A stretch of 64,000 bases of DNA. It comes from Posidonia oceanica (taxonomy: Eukaryota > Streptophyta > Magnoliopsida > Alismatales > Posidoniaceae). Of the stretch, positions 45,865 through 58,381 are shown piece after piece. The stretch covers positions 46,076,001 to 46,140,000 of the forward strand of contig JAZBRS010000029.1 of the NCBI GenBank assembly GCA_037176725.1. The letters run 5' to 3'. A program made the position numbers and the translations under genes. Positions within the stretch are counted from its first letter, which is position 1. Each line of letters starts with the position of its first letter. The notes beneath the pieces were generated by a model. The model saw only the letters and a list, made by a program, of their open reading frames with translations. It was not told the DNA's origin and did not search any database.

Positions 45865-48585
45865 TGTTGACACCCCATCTTGGCAGGCTTGGACCCTTGG
45901 AGCCCTCTTGGTGATTGCTGGATCAAACCCCAACCAAACCCTAGCCCTAGTCCTCCTCTTTACCCCTCAAAATCAGCCTATTTTGACCTAAACCTTTACC
46001 CCTCTTCCCAAGCTCAAAACCTGACCAAAACTCATAGGAAAACCCACCAACACTCACCTAACAAGCCTACCCAAAAACCTGGAAATTTCCAAACCCAACC
46101 CATCCTTGAAAACCCTAGAAAACTTAGGTGAAACTCCCCTTTTTCTACACCTTGAAACCCCTCCAAAACCTCCGTGGAATCAAACCAAAACTTCAGACCC
46201 AAGACTTCAAACCCTAGACTACCCACTCACCAATTTTCACCCCATTCCAAGACCATTAAGACCCTCTTCCACCCAAATTATCCTTTTCTCTCTCCGGGAT
46301 TATCATTTTCTCTCTCCTCTCTCTCTCCTGATTATCATCTCTCTTTTCATCCCCTCCTCATCCTTTTTTGGTCTGGCTATGGGCCCCCTCTGTGCTTCTA
46401 TCCTTCCTCTATCTTATCCCTATTTTTACTTTATTTTTAACACTTTTTCTGAATTTTTAAAAATCGTTTTCCTCCAACCTATCTTTTTTCCTTATTTCCC
46501 TCTTTTCCCCTTTTCCTTCTTCCTTCTCTTTTTCTTTTCTCCCTTCTGCAAAAATCCACAAAAACCCATAAAAATCTGTAAAATCTCAAAACACAAAAGA
46601 AACAAATCAGAACCCTAAGAAAAACAATTAAAAAATGTTAAACAAGCAATTAACAACTTAAACTTAACTAAATCAAGTTAAAAGAAAAACCAAACATGCA
46701 AACTAAAAAATGCAAAACAAATCAAAAGAAAACACTGAAAAATCAAGGAAAATACTAAAATAAAATCAAAACCCACCAAAGGTAAAAACCCATCAGAAGA
46801 ATTAAAAAACAAACCCAAAAAGAAGAATTAAAAAATCAAATACTAAAACAAGTGATTAAAGAAGGCAAAAGACTTAACCTAGTAAACATAAGAAAAACAA
46901 GTTAAAAACTTAATTAAAAAAGAAAAGAAAAACACATCTGAAAGACCTAAAAAACACCCTATCAAACCAGAAAAATCCAACTAAAAACTTCAAGAAAAAT
47001 CAACCAAATAAAAATCAAAACACAACTTGAAAGACTTAAGAAGGAAAAAACCCTAAAAAGACTAAAACTTAAGGACCTAAAACCAACCCTAATTAATACG
47101 AAATAAATTCTAAAAAAATCCTAATTAATATCCTAAGTGTCCAACAAGGGAAATACAATTTCTAAAACAATTTAAAAAAGGTTTAACAAACATTTAATCA
47201 AGTGAAAATCAATTAAAAACAAAACCAAAGCCCTAAAACCCTAATCAAGCCTAAAACACGTTAATCAACTCAAAATAACCATTAAAAATCTTAATTAAAA
47301 TCCTAATCTACAGCACAACCTCTCCAGTATTTTTATTTATTTTTAGTTCATTTTTACCAATTTTATTTCCCCTTTTTGCCCCCCTCTTTCTTTCTCATTT
47401 CCCTTCTTTCTTTCTTTCCTTTCCTTACTAGGCCTGTCGGCCTGTTTCTCTTTTTTCCTTCAGTTTTATTTCTTTTTTTTTTCTTTCGGCCCACAGTCCG
47501 GCCCGCTCGCCTTCTCCACCCTCCTTCTTCCTCCTCCAACCTTCTGCTTTTTCTCTTCCGCCGGTTTTCTCCCGCGAGCTGCTGCTACAGCCTTCCCTCC
47601 TGGTTTAAATTTGAAGCTCAATCCTTTCAATCTACAGCAGCTCGCCGACTCCTCCATCTCAGCACCAAATCAGGGAGGCTTTAATTGCCTGTCGTCTCGC
47701 CGGCTGCTTGTCTCCCTCAGCAGCAGTGGATCGCACCGGTGGAATTCGAATTCCAGAGCGCGCGAGCAAGCCGGAGAGCAGCTGATAAAGCCTCAGCTTT
47801 CCGCCTCCTTCGATCGCCTTTTGCCATCCGAGAGAGAGAGAGCGAGAGAAATCCAGAGAATTCTCACCGAAATCTCCTTCTTCTCCCCCTGATTTTCAGG
47901 AGCATACTCCCTCTTTTCTTCTCCAGAAACCAAGCCCGTTCCATCCATCCATTCTCTTGCATTTCATCCCCCGAGTTCACCCAGAAACCCAGCAGCCTTC
48001 CTCCACCATTTCCCGGCCTTTCACCACCCAGAACACCCCGAATTCACCCGAACTTCCACCACTGAAACCAACTGCAACCCAACACCTTCCCTCCTGAAAT
48101 TGCCTTCACCACAGTCCACCGCATCTCCCCAAATCCTTCCCCGACACTCACCTGCACTTCACCTTTCCAGGCCACCTAATCTTCAGCCCTTTCCCTCACC
48201 ACAGACTCCAAACGCCACCACAAACAGTTGCTTCACCCACTGATCAGAAACCGACCCGACCTTCAATCTCCACCTATGCTCTACAGAAACCCAATTCGAC
48301 CGCCCAGAACCCTTCCCCAAACCTCCAGCAATCCCCCGGAGCACTCCATCCAGCCTGAGGAGCAGCAGACACCCTCCCCGGTCTCCGGCTGTCATCGCTG
48401 AACCCAAAAACGCCGGATTCCTCTCCGAGCTTCGAAGCTCGCGTCCGATCGCCCAGGAAGCACCAGAAGCACCCCCTGAGTAGATCCCAATCTCCGTGAG
48501 CGCCCGAGGACCACTGCTGCGACCGGACGATCTCCACCGACCAGTTCTGGAACCGCTGACGTCGGGGGGACGACTCAGACTCGAA

Positions 48586-48597
48586 AAAAGGTAAATC
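48586..48597 (+). promoter_or_regulatory. Putative 5' splice donor in LTR C
   Basis: AAAAAGGTAAATC (GT at 48591-48592) lies at the 3' edge of a GC-rich block. Equivalents lie in LTRs A, B and E. Confidence 0.35.
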
Positions 48598-50313
48598 TTG
48601 CTTCCCTTAGCTTCCTCTCCCTTCCCTCTTGCTTCCCTGCCCTCTAGGATAGTCTTTCCGGCCTTCCTGCTCCGAGTCAAGCTCCGGTCAGACCCTTCTT
48701 CTCCGACGACGTTTTCCGGACATCACGACGCTCCAGCCAGCGAAACTCGACCCCGGCGATCCCCGGAGCTCCGCACAGACGGCAGGAGACTCCTCCGGTC
48801 TTCAGAACGCAGCTCCGCTGCGTCGAGTGGCCGGACCGAGTTCCAGAAGTCCTGCAGACCTCCGGTGAGCGTTCCGGCGCGTTCCAGGCACCGTCGTCCC
48901 TCGCCGATCGTCGCCCTGCCTCCGTCGGCCTTAGGAGCAGCACCTCCGCCAGTCTGCACGTCTCCAAGCTCCCTGTGCCGGCGTTCATGGGCGCTGACAG
49001 CTTGCTGCTACAGTGCCCATGGCGCCGAAGCTTTTACTGTGCTTTTATTTTGTTCTAGCTAAAGTTTTTATGTAAATATTGCATATTTGGTTTAAGTTTC
49101 TGTCATTTTACATTCCAGTCCTTATTTCATTTAATCTGCTGTGTTTTTAAATTAAAATCATATTAAATTGCATAATCTGTTTATGGTTTTCAGTATTTGC
49201 AAGTTGGTCCATTTACTGTGCTGTGTTGTTGTATTATTTTGCGCTTTAGCCCTTCAGTTCTTGATTTTTACACTTAAGTCCTGCAGTAGTTTAATTAGAT
49301 TTAATGCATATAGTTTGCCATATAAAATTGCATTCTGGGCCCCTTTAGTTTTCAGTATTTGCAACCTGATCCTCTGCACTGTAGAACTTAGGTTTTATTT
49401 TTAATTTTTGTTTGTTGCATTGCACATTTGCCCCCCAGTTTTTGCATATTTGCATTTGGGTCCATTTTAAATGGACAGTAACTGTGCTGCATGCATTTTA
49501 GCTTATTACATTGCATTTTTGACCCTGATCTTTTTAAAAATTGCACTGTAGTCCTGTCCTTTACTTTTCAGAGCATGTTTTCCATATTAAATTGCATTTC
49601 TAACCCCCGCATGATTTAAAAATCACACATAGGTCCTTGCATCTTTTAAAAAATTATGTGAAAAGACCATTTTGCCCCTAGGTTGCATTCTAGCTCCTAT
49701 ACTTGCCAAATTACATGCAGACCTTCCACTAGCATTCCCAGACTCCCCAGAACCTTGTTTTCTGGAAAATTTGCATTTTAGACCCTAGTTTTCTTAAAAT
49801 TACTTTCTGATCCATTTCTGCTTTTAAAACTTCTTCCAAAGCATACCCTCTTTTCAAAACACCTTTCTGAGCCTAGTTTTTTGCAAAATAGACCTCTGTC
49901 CTCTCCTGTTTTCAAAACCCTTTCCTGTGGACCCCTGTTTTCTAGAAAATTTGCATTTTTAGCCCTTTTCTTTTTCAAAATGCTTTCTGAACTCCTGGTT
50001 TTTCCCAGTTACTTCTCTTTGCTTTTTCTTACTTTTGCATGCATTCTGCATCCATTTAGTCTTGCATTTTAGCATCCCTTTTGCACACACTAAGCACTTC
50101 TAGCTCCCCTTCACCTGGGAGGACCCTTTGCACATCCCTAGGACCTCCTAAACACCTAGATCTGTTCTTCTCCCCTGTTCTGGCCCTTCTGCCTTGAAGC
50201 TGCGATATCTTTCAATCCGGCCGTTGGATCTTCTCAAGTAAGCTGCCCAGGCGACCGCAGCGAGGCGTTCTTCAGCACGGACCAGACAGATTTCAGATCA
50301 GGCTCCCAGATTT

Positions 50314-50324
50314 CCAGGTATGTC
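50314..50324 (+). promoter_or_regulatory. Second putative 5' splice donor in LTR C
   Basis: CCAGGTATGTCC (GT at 50318-50319) fits the donor consensus and is kept in all LTR copies of the family. Joined to the acceptor at 52720 it would remove a 2.4-kb intron containing the PBS. Confidence 0.4.
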
Positions 50325-51571
50325 CTCCTGAACCCCTGCATTGCATTCATTTGCATGCCATTTGCATAGTTTTCCTCGTTTTGGTTTTCTGTCTCTTTGA
50401 GCATGTAGAATAGGGCCTCCCCTTTTTGCTCGTACCTTCAAATCCCCATTTCGCGTACCCCTGTGTGTTTTGTGTTGAGTTTTCCCTGGATTTGTCACTT
50501 AATGTGACTTTCTTCCCCCTTTTCCACGATCCGATCGCATCGCGAGCTTTGGGCAGCATGCGAGACACACCGTGGAACGGTTTAGTGGGAAACAGTCGCA
50601 AAGAGGTGATAATCCCTCCGTTTGCACACTCTCCCCTCCGTAGGTCTTCACACCTACTCTGAGTGGTCCTAAACGACGTCTGTTCTTACACACACGTTGT
50701 TCTGCCTCCCCTTTGGCCTCTTCTAATCTTTTTTTGCATTCTTGCATTTGCATGGCTTTTCCGAGGTTTTTGCTTCGCTGTTTTGGCACCGTTTCGCGTG
50801 CCCGCCCTCGTTTTCGCTCTGTTTTGCGTGCCATTCTGTTTTCTCGTCCTGCTTTGCGTGCCTTCCTGCTCTCTTGTCTCGTTTTGCGTGCGTTGCTCAT
50901 TTCTCGCCTCGTTTTGCGTGTTTTATGCCGTTTTCCCTTGCATGTCGATTGCATTGCGTGGTTTTCTCGCAGTTTCGCTTTTTCGCCTGCATTTGCATAT
51001 AGGGCTGTGATGCTTACTGTCTGGAGTTCTCACGAGCTAGGTTTCGCCTAATTCGGAACACGGACAGCGTAGCTGAGCATTTAGAGAGCACGTTTACTTC
51101 CTTGCTTTGTTTCTTCCCACTTAGAGCACACCTTGAGCATTCATTAAGGCATTTATAGGCACATAGGCATTCAATCCTGCATTTTTCTGCGTATGCGAGC
51201 GTAAGCCTAGAAAGACCGATTTTCGGGCGTGACGGGGGTGCCTAACACCTTCCCCGCACGTAACAGGAGTCCTTACCCTGTCTTTTGGCCCGCAATGACC
51301 ATACTGCCTTTATCCTAGGCTAGAGTCATCTCATTTGCATTTGCTTGCATTTGTTTTCCTTTGCATAGCTTTGCATTTATTGCTCGATTTTGCGCGTTAA
51401 TTCACGCATTACCCCGGTTTTCCTCGTCTTCCGTTAAAAGACGTGGTGGCGACTCTGATTTGTCTTATCTTTCCTTTTTCTCCTCGATTTTAAGCATTTT
51501 CGAGTTGAGCCTCTTCCTCAGATCCAATCGCCGCTAGATAGCGAGCCTGATTCCGATCGGGATCGCTACTG

Positions 51572-51590
51572 TGGCGACTCTGCTGGGGAT
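51572..51590 (+). other. Primer binding site of element 3
   Basis: TGGCGACTCTGCTGGGGAT, one base after the LTR end, is identical to the sites of elements 1 and 2 and fits a tRNA-Arg 3' end. Confidence 0.88.
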
Positions 51591-52308
51591 TAGACTAGAC
51601 TCCGGCTTTCGTTTCCGGCTTTTCGCTCGCTTGTTTTGCATTTTTTGACTGCCTTGTGTGCCTTCTTCGCCTGTTTTGCTCGCTTTTCTGTGCAAACTCC
51701 TGGCAAGCCGCTTCGTGGCTACTTTGCTTAGGTTTTTTGCACCACTTTTGTCTCGGTTTGCGCCTTCTTTTGCTTGGCTTTGCTCCTTTGCTTGTTTATT
51801 TACTTCTTGCCTTGCTTATGCCCCTATTTCATTTACAGTCTGCTTACTTTTACCTTGCTTTACCTTACTTGCTTATTATTGCTTTAATTCTTGCCCATTG
51901 CATGTCTACATACTTTGTTTGGCTAAAATACATGCTTTTTGGATGTTGAATGCTTCTTTTACACCTTTGCTATGTCACTACACACGCACATACCATGCTT
52001 ACATGCCTTTTGACTTGATGAATGTTTCTTTTTCACCATCATATTCACAAACACTCACACATGCCATGAACATGCCTTTTGCTTTGTTGTATGATGGTTG
52101 CTTGCCATTTTGACTGATTTTCTTCCCTTTTGCACTTGCCATGCTTAGGATAGTAGAGACTTGTCTGCTTCCCCCATGGTTAACTAAAAAATGCAAGTAA
52201 AAAGAACTTCTAGGGGCAACTAGAGACTACAAACAATCCTTCACTCCCTTTGGTTAATAAAATATGCAAGATAAAAAACTCTAAGCATTTGCATAAGCAT
52301 CATATAGG

Positions 52309-52550
52309 GCATGCATTCTTCTCCTCTGAGTCCACATACTAGTCTGCGAAGGACGGTTCCGGCCTCTTGTTCCACTGCTTTGGGCGTGGCATAAGTTGGT
52401 CGGTCTGTCCCCTCCTTGTCCGGGGGTCGTGTCGGTGTTAGTAGAGGGTACCACCCACGCTTTGGCGGGGTAGAGGCCACCAACGCACCACCCTGTCATT
52501 ACCTGAGCTTTGGGCCGGGAGTTAGACAAGGGACCTACTTTTTCTGACCT
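52309..52550 (+). promoter_or_regulatory. Conserved leader block (element 3)
   Basis: This is the reverse-orientation counterpart of 32670-32910 and 2783-3020, with the complementary core CACCCACGCTTTGGCGGGGT. The three blocks read the same relative to their plus-strand neighbours, that is, opposite to the sense direction in this element's strand listing, because element 3 is inverted with respect to elements 1 and 2; all three are in the same place relative to PBS and gag. Confidence 0.5.
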
Positions 52551-52690
52551 GAGTCGGTGACCCGTACATCCAGGGGTACCCGGAGTAGACAGCCTCGCTA
52601 GGAAACACTAGTTAGGTAAGGGGGGCATACTAGAAAGCATGCATATCATTCACGCCACTTAACTAACTCATTTGCATTCATCTTTTAGTT

Positions 52691-52720
52691 TCTAACCCTA
52701 ATTTCCTTCTGTTGTGTCAG
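52691..52720 (+). promoter_or_regulatory. Putative 3' splice site upstream of gag (element 3)
   Basis: TCTAACCC, then TTTCCTTCTGTTGTGTCAG, ending at 52720. It is a good match to branch point, pyrimidine tract and AG and lies 183 bases before the gag ATG. Confidence 0.5.
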
Positions 52721-52903
52721 CGTGATCGGTAAGCGAGTTTCCCTTTGCCAGAGCTCGAGTATCGACCCACGTTGACGCCCTTTTGCGACTTAGTTCGCGA
52801 CCATTCCCCTTCCGAGCTATCCGCATTTGCGACGATAGCTCCTCTTAGGACTCACCGCTTGAATACTCGTCGCAGCCCTGTTCTCACACGCTCTAGGTCA
52901 GCG

Positions 52904-55840
52904 ATGGCCCAGTACGTTAGTGAGCCTTCTTTTACTCCTGTCACGGAGGGTGTTTCCGTTCCGGCCCCTCTAGTTGCTCCTTCTGTCCCCCTTGTTCCCC
53001 CTCCGACGCCAGGGTTTCCTCCTCTGACGTCTCTAGGTTCTCAGTACACTCCGGGACAGTGGCAAGCCTCCCTTCCTCCGGATCCGGTCGCCGAATCTAT
53101 CTTGACGGCCGTTACTCGCGTTCCGGAGACGCCACTGCCCCCTCCGTCCCAGGGATACGTCGCTTTCGACATCCCTTCCACCGCTACTGCGACCTTTTCT
53201 GTAGAATCCTTCCCTCCTGGACAGTCTGTGTCCATGCCACTTGTTTCTCAATCCCCGCCGGCACTGCACTTCAGCGTTCCCGCTGCCGAGACGCCTGAGG
53301 CGCAGTACCAGCACCTGATGGAGCTCGCCCAGAGGCTGCAGGGCATGGCTCTATCAGTTCGTCCTTCTTCTGTCTCTATCGTCCCTGAGGTTCCTTCGAG
53401 GCCAGTTCCTGCATTTCTTGCATCAACCTCTGCACCTCCGCCTCGACCATCGTCGCAACTGCTCACGGTTCCGACGATGGGGGCTCGTTTACCGCCTCCT
53501 GCACAACACTTAGCACAGCATACTCCACTTCCTTCTGGTGGTCAACCCTTTGGATCGGCTGGAGCCCAGTACCTCACTGGCTCGCTGTCTGGCACTCCGC
53601 CTGTACAGCAACTGGTGCTCCGTCATCCTCCCCCTATCCCGGCACAGCATGGCATTTATTCTTCTCCTCTCCATCAAGTCCAGCATCCTGCATACACTCC
53701 TGCATACACTGTCCCCCAGCACGGATACGTCGGCCATCCCATTGCTCCGCCAGGCGACGCTATGGTTGATCCGGAGGAGCACTTAGGTGCGACCCATTCG
53801 GCGTATGTGCTCACTACCCCTGCTGATCCCTCTCCTACAGCAGCAATTCTGGACCCCATCAATAACCGGATGGACGTCTTGGAGAAGGCACTGCGACTAG
53901 TGCAGGGTACTGAGCACCAGACCTACCAATTCCGGGACCTCTGCTGTTTTCCAAAGGCGGTACTCCCTCCGAAGTTCAAAATCCCGGACTTCGAGAAGTA
54001 TAATGGTAGGGGCTGCCCTGTAGCACACCTGAAGGCGTATTGCGGTGATCTCGCCCAGCTTCAGGCTGACGAGAGGTTGCTGATCCGCTTGTTCCAGAAG
54101 AGTTTGATCGGGCCGGCACTCAAGTGGTTCACATCACTTGATATGTCAGCCATCAAGACTTGGAACGACCTCAGTCAGGCGTTCCTGGAGCAATACTCCT
54201 TCAACCTCGATCTTGTCCCAAAGAGGGCGGACTTGATCGCCATCAAGCAGAACTCTGGCGAGCCGTTCGGGGAGTACGTCGGCCACTGGCGCGCCCTTGC
54301 CTCTCAGGTTCGAGATAGACCCTCTGACGAGGAATCTATCGAGATCGTTATCAAAAGGGCGCAGCCGTCTCTCGGGGCTCTGCTTAGCATCCAACCAGTC
54401 ACTACTTTTGCGGCACTCATCAGAGCTGGAGCGCGCGTGGAGAGTTCTTTGCGGAGTGGCAACTTCCCGGCTCTCTCTGCGTTCGCTAAGCAGGCAGTGA
54501 TAAGCAGCAGCAGTGCCAACAGCAGCACCTTCAACAACAACAGCGGTAGCAGCAACAATCGCCCGAAGAGGAAGGACTCGCCGAAACCCGCTGTTGCATT
54601 CGTCGACTCTCCTGCTGCGCCTGTTCGCTTGCCGTCTCGGCCTGCCCCAGCTCAGATGGTGTACGCTCCTGCACCTAGGAACCCGCACACACCGCACATC
54701 ACTACCACCGCTAGACCGGTCTATCCTGCCGCACCGGTTCAGCAAGGCTCGCACCCAAGGCAAAGAAGACCACCCGCTGAGAGGAGGAATTTCACCCCAC
54801 TGGTGGAACCACTCACGGACATCTTGCCGAAGGTGGCATCGCTCCTGAAGTTCCCGGAGGTCCGTCCGCCGCCAAGCCCTCTGCCGCATTGGTTTAGGCC
54901 GGACCTCTTCTGCAATTTCCATCGAAGCGTCGGGCAATCGACGGACAATTGCTTTTCCCTGCGGAACGCAATTCGGGACTTGATCGAATCGGGAACGATT
55001 GTGATCGACACGCACGAGGCGCCCACTCAAGCATGCACCCATGCATCTGCATCTTCAGCTGTTCCCCCGCATTCTGGCATCGTCCGCCAACCTTTACCGG
55101 AGCACTCTTATCCGGGAGGGGCAGGAACCTCAGGCGTCCACTTTGTCTTTCCTTCTGGGCCTGCTACTTCTGTAGTAGACCCCTCTGATCTTATCTCTGA
55201 CCTCTCTGAGCCTTTCCCAGTCAGTCTCTATCTTGCGGCAGTCGCCGGCTCCGAGTCGGGAATCCATTTGATCCGACCGCGTGCCAGGCCGAAGCGCCCT
55301 CTCGCGCCTCCCACCATGCTCCCTCAGGCTCAATCTCTTGTACACCTCTTAGCTAGAGCCCAGCCTAGTTCCCCCATCCACCTTTTAGGGCGGCCTCAAC
55401 TACACCTTCTAGGCAGACCTCAACCTGCCCCAACCTTCCCACCCCAACAACCATATCCCCTAGATAGACCTCAACATCCTGTAGGTCCCCCTGTAACCCC
55501 TCCTGTGCTCGCAGCACATGCTCCAGTCGTCATTGATTTGACCCTGGACACCCATCGCGTCCCTTACAGCTACGCCACAGAAATGTGCGCGGAAGTAACG
55601 CGATCGGGGAGGATTTACAGGCCCCCAGCACCGGCAACTAGGCCAACTCACCCTGGACCTGTTATACCCCCACCCTCAGGCCAACCCTTAGCAGATCCAA
55701 CTCCAGATCAGCCCGTAGCTAACCAAGCCTCTAGCCAGCCTGTAGTAACCCAGCTTCCAGCCACTACCCCTTTAGAACCTGCTAGAATCACCCCTCCAGC
55801 TGCTAGGAGAAGCCAACCTAAAGCAGACCTAACTTCCTAG
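52904..55840 (+). pseudogene. gag of element 3
   Basis: The ATG at 52904 (MAQYVSE) is chosen by conservation with elements 1 and 2. A Pro-rich N-terminus is followed by the Gag core at about 53950-54480 (PKFKIPDFEKYNG, LKWFTSLD, FNLDLVPKRADL), Asn/Ser-rich linker, and a knuckle-like segment at 54911-54952 in which the central His is Gln (CNFHRSVGQSTDNC). A long Pro-rich stretch ends at TAG 55838-55840, where element 1 has CAG. The frame then continues into the protease. It would have been the structural protein of the particle. Confidence 0.88.
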
Positions 55841-56640
55841 CTTAAGAAGGTTAAAGCCGACATCTCCATCTGGGATTTGATCCACACTTCTGCCGAGCAC
55901 CGCGAGGCTTTTCTTCGCGTGTTCCAGGCTGCTCGTGTGTCCCAGTCCATTGAGCCTTCTGCCTTGGAGAGCATGGTTGGGTTAATCGCGGAGCCCTAGG
56001 TCATCGCTTTCACGAGTGATGAGCTGCCTCCGGCAGGGATTAATCACAACCAGCCCCTATTCGTCACGGTGCAGTTCAAAAACTTTCGCATTCCCCTAAC
56101 GCTGGTTGATAACAGGTCAGGCCTTAATGTCTGCCCCTTGAAGCCTAACTTCAATCTTCTGCTTGGGCGCCCTTGGCTTCACAAGCATCAGGTCCTTCCT
56201 TCGACCCTCCATCGAATGATAAAGTACCGTCGCGGCGACGATGTCATTGTCGTTATGGCGGAGAACTTTGAGAAGGAGCGGATTGAAGCAGTCTCTCCCG
56301 TGTCTTCGCAATCCATCCCGTTTGACCCCGAGACTTCTGAAGCCCTCTATCGCGTTAACCGGTGCGAACCAGTTAACTTCGTCCCTGATCTTGAACGTGT
56401 CAACTCCTTGACCGTTCACAATAACCCCTTTCGAATGGTCGAGAATGTATGTCACAGGTGGGGTTACACAAAGGGTACGCCGCTCGGGCATCACGGCCAA
56501 GGGATCGCGGAACTGATCGTAGCAGTGGAGCGGAGGAAATCTGAAGGTCTCGGCTACGAACCAAAGCCCAACGAAGATCACTGCCTCCAGCTCAGAGATC
56601 GTGCGCCAGCCATTCCCAGAGACCTCACTAACTTTACCAG
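55841..56640 (+). pseudogene. Protease region of element 3, internally deleted
   Basis: It is in the gag frame. A second stop, TAG at 55997-55999, replaces CAG. The protease start reads LVDNRSGLNVCPL, where element 1 has DNG, so the active-site Gly is Arg. Right after it 54 codons are missing relative to element 1; the join lies in CTTG at 56137-56140, a four-base microhomology. NFNLLLGRPWLH follows. The protease cannot be functional. Confidence 0.85.
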
Positions 56641-58381
56641 TGCAGGAATTCTGGGATCAACCAACCACCAAGCCACAGCGCCGGCAGAGGATTGGGTGTG
56701 TATTGAGGACTACTACTCGGATGAGGAGCAGTCTGATGCAACAGAGGCAGTCCCAATCAACTCAGCAGAAACAGTGGTCAGAGCAGAGGCCCCACAGTCA
56801 GTTTATTTAGCTCTCCCTCTGGCAGAAACAGCAGGCAGCTCAGCAGGCCCTGTGGCAGATTCAAGTTCTCATCCTTCAGCAGCCACAACAGCTTCTCAAG
56901 ATCAGACAGCAGCAGTGCAGGAGTCAGAGACACTCCTCTTGGCAGAACCAAGTATGCTACCAGCGGTCATAGCAACATCAGTGCCACTGCCCCCATCTCT
57001 GGAGGGGCAGTCCGTTAACTCAGTCAGCAGCGTGGCCCAGCCCGCTCCCTCAGCATCATCTTCAGGAATGCAGCTGGCGCAGTCCGCTCCGCATTCTCCT
57101 GACGACCTGCAGCAGTTCTCATGGCAAGACCCTATGGCGTCAGAGGCTGCGCTCTCTCAGTTACAGCCCGATACAAAAGGCCAACTGAGCACTACATTCT
57201 CTGGGCCCTTGAGCCCCCCAAAGAGCACCCCTGCTTATTCTCCAGCAGTGACCCTGGAAGCTTATTCATCAGTAGCACCGCTGGCCTGTCTATTTGGGCC
57301 TTCTACATCAGAACTGCCATCAGTAGACGCGCCCGTGAACAAGATGATTCAGACTCCAAGGGCGGCGATCCATCTTGCAGCCAGGCCAGTGCCGCAGGCC
57401 CCCGGCGCCTACTACGTCGACTCCCCCTCGGACGAGGAAGAAGGAGTGGCGATAGAAGCCCAGGTCGATTCCTGGATGTCCGACTTAGAGCTACTCTATC
57501 AAGAACAGATCAAGTCGATAGTAGAAGACCTGGCAAACCATCAAGCTGCAGAAAGGAAAGGAAAAGCCGTAGTTACGGATCCTCCTCTGCAAGAGGACCA
57601 TGCTTCTGTCATGGTCCTAGAAGACTCAGTAGCGCCGGACTCCCCTAGACCAGATGAGCTCATCACTCTTCAACCAGAAGGCGGGTCTAGGTGGTTTGTG
57701 CAACACATGCCTCACTTGAGCAGTATATCGAGCGGCAGTGCTCAGATCAGCCGCCAGTCCGGCATATCCTCTGCAGGCACACTAGAAGACCCAGAGGGGG
57801 AAGCATCAGCAGTTCATGCAGCAGCAGTAACAGAGCAGAAAGCAGAATCAGTAACAGAACTGTCAGCAGCCTCAGCAGTAGAACAGTCAGCAGCATCAAC
57901 AGCAGAATCAGCAAGGCCCTCAGTAGAATCAGCAAAGCACTCAGCAGAATCAGTCAGGCCAGAGCAAACAGCAGAAGGAGTTGCTGGGACGGAGGTCGCG
58001 CACCGAGGCTACAAGAACACTAGAGTAAGCGTGACCATCCTGAAGCGTCACCAGGGCCAAGCAGTGGAACATATGCACTCTTTCGACATCACAAGCCCTT
58101 CTTTTGAGAAAGAGATCCTCTCAGAACTTATTGCTTATGGAGAAGAGGATGATACAGGCATAGATGAGACTGACGAACCTTTGCCCGAGTTCCGGCCCTA
58201 TGACGACGACCCATAAGGCCCCAACCTCCATGTTGAAGAAGAAACGGAGGTTGTTAACATTGGTACGGCTGAGGAGGTCAGAGAAGTTTGCATCAGTGCC
58301 CAACTGTCCGCCCAGGCTCGAGCAGAATTCATTGCATTCCTGAAAGAATATGCGGATGTCTTCGCCTGGAGTTATGAAGAT
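56641..58381 (+). pseudogene. Low-complexity acidic linker between protease and RT (element 3)
   Basis: About 580 codons, in frame with both neighbours, start near DWVCIEDYYSDEEQ and are rich in Ser, Ala, Pro, Glu and Gln, with short repeats of AESA- and EQSA-type words near 57830-57970. No domain is recognised. One stop, TAA at 58214-58216, replaces GAA of element 1. Ogre elements are known to have a spliced intron near this place; here the frame is continuous across the whole region. Confidence 0.7.

Larger units (their letters stand above)
45865..51570 (+). mobile_element. 5' LTR of element 3 (LTR C), 5.7 kb
   Basis: It runs from TGTTGACACC at 45865 to CGCTACT at 51570; the last base is T where other copies have A. 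The order of blocks is the same as in LTRs A and B, with clearly more divergence: AT-rich 5' part (46000-47400), weak TATA-like GATAAAG (47784), GC-rich block (47500-49020), T-rich block with TTGCAT motifs (49030-50100), short TTTTGCGTGCC repeats (50780-50930). The five bases before it are CCTGC; the partner is outside the window. No genes. Confidence 0.92.
51591..52903 (+). other. Untranslated leader of element 3
   Basis: No gene is supported. The first 700 bases are T-rich with repeated TTGC words. The conserved leader block is at 52309-52550 and a splice-acceptor-like site ends at 52720. The gag frame is open from 52745 but the first ATG is at 52904. Confidence 0.7.

Noticed and set aside
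48598..49062. 154-codon ORF in the GC-rich block of LTR C
   Set aside because: The other LTR copies do not keep this frame, and the composition explains the lack of stops.
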